Source: an uncultured Clostridia bacterium (GTDB lineage: Bacteria; Bacillota; Clostridia; Oscillospirales; Oscillospiraceae). From it: a DNA stretch of 34,140 bases. The translations under genes and the position numbers were made by a program. Each line of letters opens with the position of its first letter. The first letter of the stretch is position 1. This document shows positions 15,407 through 24,310 of this stretch, piece after piece. The stretch is taken from assembly GCA_947170435.1 (NCBI GenBank), contig CAMVTO010000025.1, positions 1 to 34,140 on the forward strand, written 5' to 3'. Under the pieces are notes generated by a model. The model made no database searches. It was not told where the DNA came from and saw only the letters and a program-made list of their open reading frames with translations.

Positions 15407-18400
15407 ATGCTGACGCTGCTGATGGGGCGCGCGCGGACGGGGAAATCCGAGCGTGTCCTGCGGGAGATCGAGCGTGCGGGACGAGAGGCGCCGGAGCGCC
15501 GCCAGATCCTGCTGGTGCCGGAGCATGCGTCCCATGTGGCAGAGGTAGACGTCTGCGGAATATGCGGCGACACGGCAAGCCGTCACGCGGAGGTGCTGAC
15601 ATTCAAGCTCCTGGCATCCCGTGTGCTGTCCATCGTGGGCGGCAGCGCGGACGTGACGCTGGATGCGGGCGGCAAGCTGCTGACGCTCCAGCGTACCTTG
15701 CAGGAGCTGGCGGGAGAGCTGAAGGTCTACAGCAAACCGTCCCGCCGCAGCGCTTTTTTGAAGGGATTGCTGGACGTCATGGAGGAGCTGATCGCCTACG
15801 CTGTGGAGCCGGAGCGACTCGTGGACACGGTGGCGGAGATCCCCGGGGAGACGGGAGATAAGCTGCGGGATATCGCTCTCATCTACGGCATTTACCTCGC
15901 GAAGCTGCACGCAGACGGACGCGATGCCCGCGATCGACTGGAAAAGCTGGAGGAGCATCTGGAGGAATCCCACTACATAGATGGAAAAGACCTGTATTTA
16001 GATGGCTTTTCCTACTTTACGGGGCGAGAAATCCGAATTTTGCGCATCCTGCTGCGCTATGCCCGCAGTGTGACTGTGACGCTGCTGGGAGACGACAGTG
16101 ACCATGAACTGTTCCGCGAGAGCCTGCGAGTGCGGGAGCAGCTTGTCCGCGAAGCCAGAAACGCGGGTGTTCCCTGTGAGGTCGTATATTTGCAGCCTGC
16201 TGAGGCAGAAAGCGCGCTTTCCCATGTGGAACGCCATTTCTTTGGGGAGCGCGCGGTCTGGGAAGGGGCGTGCGACGGCATCTCGATCCTGGAAGCGCCC
16301 AATGCGTACGCCGAGACAGAGAACGTCGCGGCGGAGATTCTGCGCCTTGTGCGCGAGGAGGGTCTCCGATTCCGCGACATCATGCTTACAGCGAGGAATT
16401 TGTCTGCCTATGAAACCACGGTGGAGACCGTGTTTACCCGTTATGGAATTCCCCTTTACAGTGCCTGTCGCAGCGACATTTTGCAGCATCCGGTTACAGC
16501 ATTGCTGTTAGGCGCGTTGGATGCCGCCACCGGCGGCTTTGAATATGAGGACGTGTTCCGCTGCCTGAAAACCGGGCTCGCAGGTCTCACCGCGGAGGAG
16601 TGTGATCTGCTGGAAAACTATGCCTTGACTTGGGATATCCGCGGACAGATGTGGGCACGAAACGTTAATTGGACAGCGCACCCTGACGGTTACGGCATCG
16701 CGTGGGACGAAGCGTCGGAGGCGCGGCTCGCCGCGGTCAACGAACTGCGTGAGCGCGTTTGCACACCATTTGCGCTGCTCTATGACGGGCTGCGCGCCGA
16801 TACGGCGCGCGAGAAGGTGACGGCGCTCTACCGCTATTTAGAGGATGTGAAGCTGCCTGAGGCCCTGGAGGAGCAGACCAGGCGCCTGTTCGAGAGCGGC
16901 GACGCACAGCGGGCGGAGGAGACGGCACAGCTGTGGACGATTCTCTGTGGTGTGCTGGATCAGTTCGTGGAGATTCTCGGCGACGCCGTCATTGACGGCG
17001 AGGAGTTCACGCGCCTCATGCGGCTGATCCTGACGCAATACAGCGTCGGCACGATCCCCGTGGCGCTGGACCGTGTCAACCTATCGGAAATGACCCGCAA
17101 TGATCGCCATACGGTGCGCGCACTTTTCATTCTCGGCGCTACAGACGGCGTTCTGCCCGCGGTGGAGAGCGGCAGTGGTGTACTGCGGGAGGAGGAACGC
17201 TCCGCGCTCGAAGAGCACGATATCCGTCTCGCACCCTATGGCATTGCGGTCTTTCATCTGGAGCTGCAAAACCTCTATGCCGCACTGGCGCAGCCGACGG
17301 AGAAGCTCTATGTTTCCTACCCGGTGTCTGATGCTGCGGGCGCAACGCTGCGCCCGTCCTTCGCTGTGGGGCGGTTGCAGGCAATTTGTCCTGGCGTAAA
17401 GCTTGAGAAAACAGATATTGACAAGGCATTTCGCCTGTCGTCAATCAAGACGGCTTTGGAGTATGCGGGCGAGCATATAGACGGCGAAGCCTGGCAATGG
17501 TTTGCAGAAAGCGGTGACTTTGAGCCTCAGCTTGCTGCCATGCGCGCCGCGTCGCTCTATACACGCGGGCGGCTGTCCGCCGAGGCGGTGCGCTCACTCT
17601 ATGGGCGGAGCATCACACTCTCCGCTTCACGCATCGACAAGGCAAGAGCGTGCCACTTTGCCTACTTTATGCAATATGGCCTGCACGCCAGGGAGCGCGC
17701 CGCGGCGGGCTTCGACGCGCCGCAGATGGGTACCTTTGTCCATGACGTCATGGAGCATACCCTTCGCGCCGCCCGCGATGAGGGCGGTATCCGGGAGCTT
17801 CCCAAGGAGCGCCTGCACGCGCTGACACGGGAATCCGTGGCGGCATACATCCGGCGGGAACTGCCGGATCTGGAGCAAAAATCCAAGCGGTTCCAGTATC
17901 TCTTCCGGCGCCTGATTGAGTCGACGTACCGTATCATGGACGAGGTGGCAGACGAGCTGCGGGAGTCTGACTTTGAGCCGCTCGCCTTTGAGCTGTCCTT
18001 TGGTGCGAACGCCAACCTGCCCGCCATCTCACTGCGTACGGAGGGCGGCGGCGAGCTGCGCGTCGTGGGGCAGGTTGACCGCGTGGACGGCTGGCTGATG
18101 GGCGACAAGCTGTACCTGCGCGTGGTGGACTATAAGACCGGCAAAAAGAGCTTTGATCTTGCTGAACTGCGCTACGGACTCGGCGTGCAGATGCTGCTGT
18201 ATCTCTTCGCGCTGGAGCGGGAGGGAAAGGACGTCTTCGGCGGGCACGAGATTTTGCCCGCGGGCGTGCTCTACACACCGGCGCGGGACAGCATCCTGAG
18301 CCTGCCCCGGAATACCGACGACGAGACGCTGCGCCGCGAGGCGCAAAAGGCGCTGCGCCGCAGCGGCATGGTGCTCAGCGATCCGGCAGTTCTCAAGGCG

Positions 18401-18763
18401 ATGGAGCACAGCGCGCTTGAGGAGCCACACCGTCTGCCGATCACCATCAAGACCGACAAGGACGGCAATGTGAGTCTGGGAGGAAGCCTTGCTACAGCGG
18501 AGCAGCTGGGCAAGCTCTCAAAATATGTGGATAAGCTGCTGCGGGACATCGGCCGTGAAGCGGAGCGCGGCAATATCGACGCCGATCCATACGTCCGCAC
18601 GCCGCGGGAGACCGCCTGCACCTATTGTCCCTACGCCGCGGCCTGTGGTTTTGAGCCGGGGCGCGGCGGCGACCACTACGAATACATTGCAAGGACCGGC
18701 GCGGACGAGTTCTGGACGGTAATTGACAAATCGCTGGCAGAGAGGGGGAGGAACGATGGCTGA
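15407..18763 (+). CDS. addB: ATP-dependent helicase/nuclease subunit B
   Basis: This 1118-residue protein is the AddB subunit of AddAB, the RecBCD counterpart of Firmicutes that processes double-strand DNA ends for recombination. The N-terminus has a P-loop-like GRARTGKSE. The C-terminal RecB-type nuclease domain shows QVDRVDG and VVDYKTGKK with Asp908 and Lys910. Four cysteines match the AddB iron-sulphur cluster: Cys749 (ARACHFAYFM), then Cys1071, Cys1074 and Cys1080 (CTYCPYAAAC), with the long loop between the first and last three as in Bacillus. GGAAGGGGG precedes the ATG. addA starts 8 bp inside its end. Confidence 0.96.
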   Translation: MLTLLMGRARTGKSERVLREIERAGREAPERRQILLVPEHASHVAEVDVCGICGDTASRHAEVLTFKLLASRVLSIVGGSADVTLDAGGKLLTLQRTLQELAGELKVYSKPSRRSAFLKGLLDVMEELIAYAVEPERLVDTVAEIPGETGDKLRDIALIYGIYLAKLHADGRDARDRLEKLEEHLEESHYIDGKDLYLDGFSYFTGREIRILRILLRYARSVTVTLLGDDSDHELFRESLRVREQLVREARNAGVPCEVVYLQPAEAESALSHVERHFFGERAVWEGACDGISILEAPNAYAETENVAAEILRLVREEGLRFRDIMLTARNLSAYETTVETVFTRYGIPLYSACRSDILQHPVTALLLGALDAATGGFEYEDVFRCLKTGLAGLTAEECDLLENYALTWDIRGQMWARNVNWTAHPDGYGIAWDEASEARLAAVNELRERVCTPFALLYDGLRADTAREKVTALYRYLEDVKLPEALEEQTRRLFESGDAQRAEETAQLWTILCGVLDQFVEILGDAVIDGEEFTRLMRLILTQYSVGTIPVALDRVNLSEMTRNDRHTVRALFILGATDGVLPAVESGSGVLREEERSALEEHDIRLAPYGIAVFHLELQNLYAALAQPTEKLYVSYPVSDAAGATLRPSFAVGRLQAICPGVKLEKTDIDKAFRLSSIKTALEYAGEHIDGEAWQWFAESGDFEPQLAAMRAASLYTRGRLSAEAVRSLYGRSITLSASRIDKARACHFAYFMQYGLHARERAAAGFDAPQMGTFVHDVMEHTLRAARDEGGIRELPKERLHALTRESVAAYIRRELPDLEQKSKRFQYLFRRLIESTYRIMDEVADELRESDFEPLAFELSFGANANLPAISLRTEGGGELRVVGQVDRVDGWLMGDKLYLRVVDYKTGKKSFDLAELRYGLGVQMLLYLFALEREGKDVFGGHEILPAGVLYTPARDSILSLPRNTDDETLRREAQKALRRSGMVLSDPAVLKAMEHSALEEPHRLPITIKTDKDGNVSLGGSLATAEQLGKLSKYVDKLLRDIGREAERGNIDADPYVRTPRETACTYCPYAAACGFEPGRGGDHYEYIARTGADEFWTVIDKSLAERGRNDG

Positions 18764-21700
18764 TATCCTGACCCCCGAGCAGCGCACAGCGGTGGAGAAC
18801 CGCAATCGCAGTCTGCTGGTCTCCGCTGCGGCGGGCTCCGGAAAGACCCGCGTGCTGGTGGAGCGCCTGTTCTCCTATGTGGAGGGCGAGGGCGCGAACC
18901 TTGACGACTTCCTCATCATCACTTACACCCGCGCCGCCGCAGCCGAGCTGCGCGGCAAGATCGCGTCCGCGCTCTCCGAGCGGCTCCGGGAAGACCCATC
19001 GAACCCGCATTTGCAGCGACAGCTGCTGCGTGTTTACCGCGCGGATATCAAGACGGTGGACGCGTTCTGCACGGCGCTGCTGCGGGAGAATTGCCACTTA
19101 CTTGGCGAGGACGAGCATCACCGCGCCCTGCGACCGGATTTCCGGGTACTCGACGAGCAGGATGCCGCGATGCTGCGCGAGCGCGTGCTGACGCGCACGC
19201 TGGATCGGTTCTACGAGGGCATCGAGCCAGGAGACGGCGGCACGCTGCTGGCAGATACGCTGGGCGCGGGGCGGGACGACAGCTCCCTCGCCGCGCTGGT
19301 GAGCGAGCTGTACGATAAGGTACAGGCGCAGCCGTACCCGGAAAAGTGGCTCAAAGAACAGGAAACACGCTGGGAGAGCGTACCGGAGACCGTTGACGGC
19401 ATGCCGTACGCCGCGCTTCTTCTCTCACAGGCACGACAGAAGGCGCTTCACTGGGCGGCGCTCTACGAGCGCGGCGCGGAGGAGATGACGGGAGACGAAG
19501 GGCTGAGCAAGAGCTATGCCCAGGATTTTCGCTCTGTAGCGGGGGCGCTGTACGCGTTCGCCAAAGCGACAGAGAAGGGCTGGGATGCCGCGCGTGCGGC
19601 GCTTGTGACTTATCCGCGCATCACCACCGCGCGCAAGGTAGAGGATGCGGCGCTCAAGGATCGCATGAAGCGGCTCTGGGACAATGGCAAGAAGTCCATG
19701 GGCAAGCTGGGCGAGATATTCGACGCCTCCGCCGCCGAAAGCGCGGAGGATCTGCGCGCTATGGCCGGGGCCATGGTGGCGCTGCTGCAGCTGACGGTGG
19801 AGTTTTCCCGTGCGTATGCAGCCGAAAAGCGCCGGCGTAACACCGCCGACTTCTCCGATCAGGAGCATCTGGCGATCCGACTGCTGGTGGACGAGGACGG
19901 CGCGCCCACGGAGCTTGCACGGAGCGTCAGCGAACGCTATCGCGAGATCATGGTGGACGAGTATCAGGACGCCAATGAGGTGCAGAACTGCATCTTTGAG
20001 GCGGTTTCCCGCAACGGGACAAATCTCTTTACGGTCGGCGATGTCAAACAGAGCATCTATCGATTCCGCCTTGCCGATCCGACGATCTTCTTAGATCACT
20101 ACAACAATTACCCCAATGCTGCCGACGCGGAGGAGGGCGAGCGCGCGAAGCTGATTCTCTCGCGCAACTTCCGTTCCCGCACGGAAGTGCTGGACGCGGC
20201 GAACTTTGTGTTCGCGAATATCTTTTCCGAGGAGATGGGCGAGCTGAAGTACGGCCCCGATGAAATGCTGTACGCCGGAGCAGCCTACCCGGAGCACGAA
20301 AACGCGGCCGCGGAGTTCCATCTGCTCGACCTTCCACGGCATACAGGCGACGGCGAGACGCTCCGCGCCAGCGACGCGGAAGCGGACTTCGTGGCGGAGT
20401 ACATACGAAAGCTGCTGGATTCTGGATTTGCCGTCACAGATGGCGAGACCCATGAGCCGCGAAGCGTGCGGGAGGAGGATATCGTGATCCTCATGCGCTC
20501 GCCACGAGCGCGGCTTGCGACGTATCGCCGCGCCATGGCAGCGCGTGGGCTGCGGCTCTCCGCAGAAGCCGGGGAAGACATGTTCGCCAGCGTTGAGGTG
20601 GCGTCCGTGTTCGCGCTGCTGCAGATACTCGATAACCCGCGCCAGGACGTGCCGCTGATCGCAGCGCTGCGCTCGCCGCTGTTCGGCTTTAGCGCCGACG
20701 ATCTGGCGCTGCTGCGCGCAAATGATCGCAGCGGCGACTTTTACGACGCGCTGACGATCAGCGAGGACGAGGGTGCGCAGCGCTTTCTCACGACGCTTCG
20801 TGACCTGCGTGACGCTGCCCAGACCATGAGCGTGGGACGGCTCATTGCGCACGTTTACGATACCTGCAACGTGCTCGGCGTCTTCGGCGCGATGAGCGAC
20901 GGTGCGGATCGCCGGGAAAATCTGCTTGCTTTTGCAGCTCTTGCGGAGAAGTTCGAGGAGTCCGGCTACCGGGGACTGTTTGCCTTTATCAGTCACGTCC
21001 GCGACCTGCGCGACGGCGGTTACGGCGCGCCGAAGCCGGCGCAAATCGCTGACGGTGTGCGTATCATGAGCATTCACAGCTCCAAGGGGTTGGAGTTTCC
21101 AGTGGTGATCCTCGCGGATCTTGCCAAGGACTTCAACAACATGGACTTTACCGGTTCGGTGCTGGTGCATCCGAAGTACGGTCTCGGCCCGGAGCGCGTG
21201 GACACCGTACGCCGCATCCGCTACCCGACGGCGGCACGGCGGGCGATCGAGCGGACGCTCCGCCGCGAGACCAAGGCGGAGGAACTGCGGCTGCTGTACG
21301 TCGCGATGACCCGCGCCAAGGAAAAACTCATCATGGTGCACGCACAGACAAGCGCTGCGAAGCGCGTGGGCGATCTGCTCTCCGTCGCGTCCTGTCCGGC
21401 GCTGCCTGAGGCGGTGGACGAGGGCAAGTGCCTGGGCGACTGGGTGCTGCTGCCGCTGCTGTGCCGGCCGGAGGCCGCGCCGCTGCGCGAGTTGGCGGGC
21501 TTTGACGCCCCGCAGCTTGTAACGACGGACGACGCGCCGTGGAAGGTGTTCGTCCACGGCGCGACCGCTGCCGCGGCGGGTGAAGAGAAGGAGACCGTGC
21601 CTGTGACCGCTGCGCCGGAGCTGCCCATCGACCCCGCGGTCCTGACGTGGCGCTATCCACACGCCGCTGCGGTGGAGCTTTCCGCCAAACTGACCGCAAC

Positions 21701-22334
21701 ACAACTCAAGGGCAGGGAATCCGACGCCGAGATCGCAGAGCACGCCAAGCTGCCGCCGCGGCTGCGAAGCCTTGTGCGTCCCCGGTTTTTGAGCGAGGGC
21801 GTGACGCTGACCGGCGCGGAGCGCGGCACCGCTATCCATCTGGTGATGGAGCATCTGGATTTTTCCTGCGGCGGCACCGAAGATGCAGTCCGCTCGCAGA
21901 TCGACGCGCTCCACGCACGTCGATTGCTGACGACGGAGCAGGCGGAAGCGGCGGACGCGCGGGTGATCGCACGCTTCTTGCGCAGTGACATTGCCGCACG
22001 AATCCGTCGGAGCAAGCATGTTGAGCGCGAATACCGCTTCTCGCTGCTCACCGCCGCGAACGCATACGACGCACGCATTGACCCTGATGATAAGGTGCTC
22101 TTGCAGGGCGTGGTGGACTGCTTTTTTGAGGAGGACGGCGCGCTGGTGGTATTGGACTTCAAGACGGACCATATCACAAGGGAACAGACCGCGGGACGCG
22201 CGGCGTACTACACGCCGCAGCTGAACGCCTACGCCGCGGCGCTGGAGCGCATCATGGGTATCCCGGTGCGGGAAAAGCTGCTGTATTTTTTCCAGACCGA
22301 CGAGTGCGTGCGTGTGGGGGAGGAGGAAACATGA
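18756..22334 (+). CDS. addA: ATP-dependent helicase/nuclease subunit A
   Basis: This 1192-residue protein is a UvrD-type superfamily 1 helicase fused to a RecB nuclease. Helicase motifs in order are: motif I SAAAGSGKTRVL (GSGKT 27-31), motif II VDEYQDANEV (Asp401-Glu402), GDVKQSIYRFR, SRNFRSR, MSIHSSKGLEFPVVILA and LLYVAMTRAKEKL. The nuclease has LVVLDFKTDH with Asp1134 and Lys1136. The frame is open from 18723, but ATG 18756 with GGGGGAGG upstream is the likely start and overlaps addB by 8 bp. aroA overlaps its end by 4 bp. Confidence 0.97.
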   Translation: MADILTPEQRTAVENRNRSLLVSAAAGSGKTRVLVERLFSYVEGEGANLDDFLIITYTRAAAAELRGKIASALSERLREDPSNPHLQRQLLRVYRADIKTVDAFCTALLRENCHLLGEDEHHRALRPDFRVLDEQDAAMLRERVLTRTLDRFYEGIEPGDGGTLLADTLGAGRDDSSLAALVSELYDKVQAQPYPEKWLKEQETRWESVPETVDGMPYAALLLSQARQKALHWAALYERGAEEMTGDEGLSKSYAQDFRSVAGALYAFAKATEKGWDAARAALVTYPRITTARKVEDAALKDRMKRLWDNGKKSMGKLGEIFDASAAESAEDLRAMAGAMVALLQLTVEFSRAYAAEKRRRNTADFSDQEHLAIRLLVDEDGAPTELARSVSERYREIMVDEYQDANEVQNCIFEAVSRNGTNLFTVGDVKQSIYRFRLADPTIFLDHYNNYPNAADAEEGERAKLILSRNFRSRTEVLDAANFVFANIFSEEMGELKYGPDEMLYAGAAYPEHENAAAEFHLLDLPRHTGDGETLRASDAEADFVAEYIRKLLDSGFAVTDGETHEPRSVREEDIVILMRSPRARLATYRRAMAARGLRLSAEAGEDMFASVEVASVFALLQILDNPRQDVPLIAALRSPLFGFSADDLALLRANDRSGDFYDALTISEDEGAQRFLTTLRDLRDAAQTMSVGRLIAHVYDTCNVLGVFGAMSDGADRRENLLAFAALAEKFEESGYRGLFAFISHVRDLRDGGYGAPKPAQIADGVRIMSIHSSKGLEFPVVILADLAKDFNNMDFTGSVLVHPKYGLGPERVDTVRRIRYPTAARRAIERTLRRETKAEELRLLYVAMTRAKEKLIMVHAQTSAAKRVGDLLSVASCPALPEAVDEGKCLGDWVLLPLLCRPEAAPLRELAGFDAPQLVTTDDAPWKVFVHGATAAAAGEEKETVPVTAAPELPIDPAVLTWRYPHAAAVELSAKLTATQLKGRESDAEIAEHAKLPPRLRSLVRPRFLSEGVTLTGAERGTAIHLVMEHLDFSCGGTEDAVRSQIDALHARRLLTTEQAEAADARVIARFLRSDIAARIRRSKHVEREYRFSLLTAANAYDARIDPDDKVLLQGVVDCFFEEDGALVVLDFKTDHITREQTAGRAAYYTPQLNAYAAALERIMGIPVREKLLYFFQTDECVRVGEEET

Positions 22335-23563
22335 TACTTTTGCCCGGACAGCGGCACGGTACCGTGACGGCGGTTGCCTCCAAATCCCACGCCCAGCGGC
22401 TGCTGCTCGCCGCCGCGCTGGGTGAAGCTCCGGTGACGCTCTTTTGTCGGGGACTTTCTCGCGATGTCGCCGCGATGATCGAATGCTTGCGGGCTCTGGG
22501 GGCGGATATTACGATTGACGGCGAGGTTCTCCGCGTGGCGCCCATCGCGCAAGCGCCGCACAGGATCGCCGATCTGCCTTGTGGCGAGAGCGGCGCGACA
22601 CTGCGGTTTCTGCTGCCCGTCGTGGGTGCGCTGGACGTGCAGGCGGTATTCCATCCCACAGGGCGGGAGCGCCCTGTCGCGCCGCTGACGGAGGTTTTAA
22701 CCGCCCACGGCATGGGGATCGGTATGGAAAGCAGTCGGATTCTCTGTAATGGAAAACTCCTTGCGGGCAACTATGTTATCAGCGCCGGAACGTCCTCACA
22801 GTACATTACTGGTCTGCTGTATGCTCTGCCGCTGCTCGAGGGTGACAGCACGCTGACACTGACCGGTAAGATCGTGTCCGCGCCCTACCTCGCGCTGACG
22901 GAGCGGGTACTGCGGGAGGCAAATATCCGCTTTGACAAATCGGGAAATCGGTATACAATACCCGGCGGGCAGTCTTACGTCCAGCGGAAAGCGACTGTCG
23001 AGGGTGACTGGTCAGGCGCGGCGGCGTTTCTGTGCATGGGTGCGCTCAGCCGCAACGGCGTGAGCGTTTGTGGCTTGGACAAGGATTCCCTGCAGGCTGA
23101 TTGCGCGATCCTGGAGATCCTGCGCCGATTCGGAGCGGGGGTGGAGCTTACGGATGACGCGGTTACGGTGCGGCGCGGCTCGCTGCTCGGCGGCGTGATC
23201 GACGTGTCGCAGACGCCTGACCTCTTGCCGGTGCTCGCCGCCGTCGCTGCCACAGCGGCAGGGGAGACGCGCTTTCTCGGTGCGGCGCGGCTGCGGGACA
23301 AGGAGTCCGATCGCCTGCAAACCACGGCGGCCATGCTCGTATCGCTCGGCGCGGAAGCGGCGGAGACGGCAGACGGGCTGATTGTCCGCGGCTGCGGGAA
23401 GCTGCGGGGAGGTATCGTGGACGCGGCGAACGACCACCGCGTCGCCATGGCGGCGGCGGTGGCGGCAAGCGTCTGCCAATCGGAAGTAATCATCAACGGC
23501 GCGGCGTGTGTCGACAAATCATACCCCGCGTTCTGGGAGGATCTTGCATGGCTCTCTATGTGA
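22331..23563 (+). CDS. aroA: 3-phosphoshikimate 1-carboxyvinyltransferase (EPSP synthase)
   Basis: This 410-residue enzyme of the shikimate pathway joins PEP and shikimate-3-phosphate. Active-site segments are present: SKSHAQR (Lys18, Ser19, Arg23), GTSSQYITGLL, ARLRDKESDRLQ, NDHRVAMAAAV and CVDKSYPAF with Lys396. The PEP-site segment reads CGESGATLRFL (84-94) where E. coli has LGNAGTAMRPL, so Ala and Phe replace the conserved Thr97 and Pro101 (E. coli numbering). It is somewhat short for the family (about 430). No other aromatic gene is nearby; it sits between addA and a phosphoesterase gene, with GGGGGAGGAGG ahead of ATG 22331. Confidence 0.93.
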   Translation: MILLPGQRHGTVTAVASKSHAQRLLLAAALGEAPVTLFCRGLSRDVAAMIECLRALGADITIDGEVLRVAPIAQAPHRIADLPCGESGATLRFLLPVVGALDVQAVFHPTGRERPVAPLTEVLTAHGMGIGMESSRILCNGKLLAGNYVISAGTSSQYITGLLYALPLLEGDSTLTLTGKIVSAPYLALTERVLREANIRFDKSGNRYTIPGGQSYVQRKATVEGDWSGAAAFLCMGALSRNGVSVCGLDKDSLQADCAILEILRRFGAGVELTDDAVTVRRGSLLGGVIDVSQTPDLLPVLAAVAATAAGETRFLGAARLRDKESDRLQTTAAMLVSLGAEAAETADGLIVRGCGKLRGGIVDAANDHRVAMAAAVAASVCQSEVIINGAACVDKSYPAFWEDLAWLSM

Positions 23564-24237
23564 TCGGCGACCTGCATCTGTCGCTGACCGGCGAAAAACC
23601 GATGGACGTGTTCGGCGAAAAGTGGGCGAACCACGTCGAGCGCACCCGTGAGGCGTTCTCACATCTCAATAGCGACGATATCACCGTGCTGGCGGGGGAC
23701 AGCTCCTGGGGCATGTCGCTCGACAGCGCTCGGGAGGATTTCGCGTTCATCGACGCCCTGCCGGGAAAGAAGATCCTCTTAAAAGGCAACCACGACTACT
23801 GGTGGACGACGGCGTCCAAAATGAAGAAGTTTTTTGCGGACAACGGCTTCCATACATTGGATATTTTGCACAACAACTGTTTTTTCTATGGCGACTACGC
23901 CATCTGCGGCACCCGCGGCTGGTTTTACGAGGAGGACGCCGAGGGCACGCACACCGGTAAGATGCTTGCCCGCGAGGCGCTGCGGCTGGAAACGTCGTTC
24001 CGTGCGGCGGAGGGGCGGCCGATTCTGTGCTTTCTCCATTATCCGCCGATCTATCAGGGCTACCAATGCCCGGAGCTGCTGACGATCATCGACCGCTGGC
24101 ACGCCGAGCGGTGCTATTATGGTCACTTGCACGGCGTCACGCACAAGCGCGCGTTCGAGGGAAAGCGGAGCTTTACGGACTATTCGCTGATTTCCGCGGA
24201 TTATTTGGGGTTTGTGCCTAAAAAAGTCCTTGACTAA
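23548..24237 (+). CDS. Metallophosphoesterase
   Basis: A 229-residue calcineurin-like phosphoesterase with the complete dimetal motif set: GDLHLS (Asp8, His10), LAGDSSWG (Asp51), LKGNHDYWW (Asn81, His82), FLHYPP and YYGHLHG. Natural substrate unknown; close relatives are annotated only as phosphohydrolases. ATG 23548 lies inside the end of aroA (16-bp overlap) with GGGAGG 7 bp upstream; the frame is open from 23506 but the family begins at this ALYVIGDLHL. It is the last gene of the addB-addA-aroA operon. Confidence 0.9.
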   Translation: MALYVIGDLHLSLTGEKPMDVFGEKWANHVERTREAFSHLNSDDITVLAGDSSWGMSLDSAREDFAFIDALPGKKILLKGNHDYWWTTASKMKKFFADNGFHTLDILHNNCFFYGDYAICGTRGWFYEEDAEGTHTGKMLAREALRLETSFRAAEGRPILCFLHYPPIYQGYQCPELLTIIDRWHAERCYYGHLHGVTHKRAFEGKRSFTDYSLISADYLGFVPKKVLD

Positions 24238-24259
24238 AATTGTATAAGTATGGTAAAAT
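24230..24259 (+). promoter_or_regulatory. Promoter of tig
   Basis: TTGACT (24230-24235), an 18-bp spacer and TAAAAT (24254-24259). The -35 box overlaps the stop codon of the phosphoesterase gene. Confidence 0.65.
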
Positions 24260-24310
24260 TCCACTTTGCAATGAGCAATTTCCATTTGTTCAAACGGAGG
24301 AAAAGAAACA

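Noticed and set aside
20091-22172. 693-codon frame on the minus strand
   Set aside because: Entirely antisense to addA, whose helicase and nuclease motifs are intact; low-complexity Arg/His/Gln composition.
15407-22334. Considered whether the large nuclease-helicase pair is an antiviral defence system
   Set aside because: The full helicase motif set, both RecB nuclease motifs and the four iron-sulphur cysteines match standard AddAB recombination enzymes.
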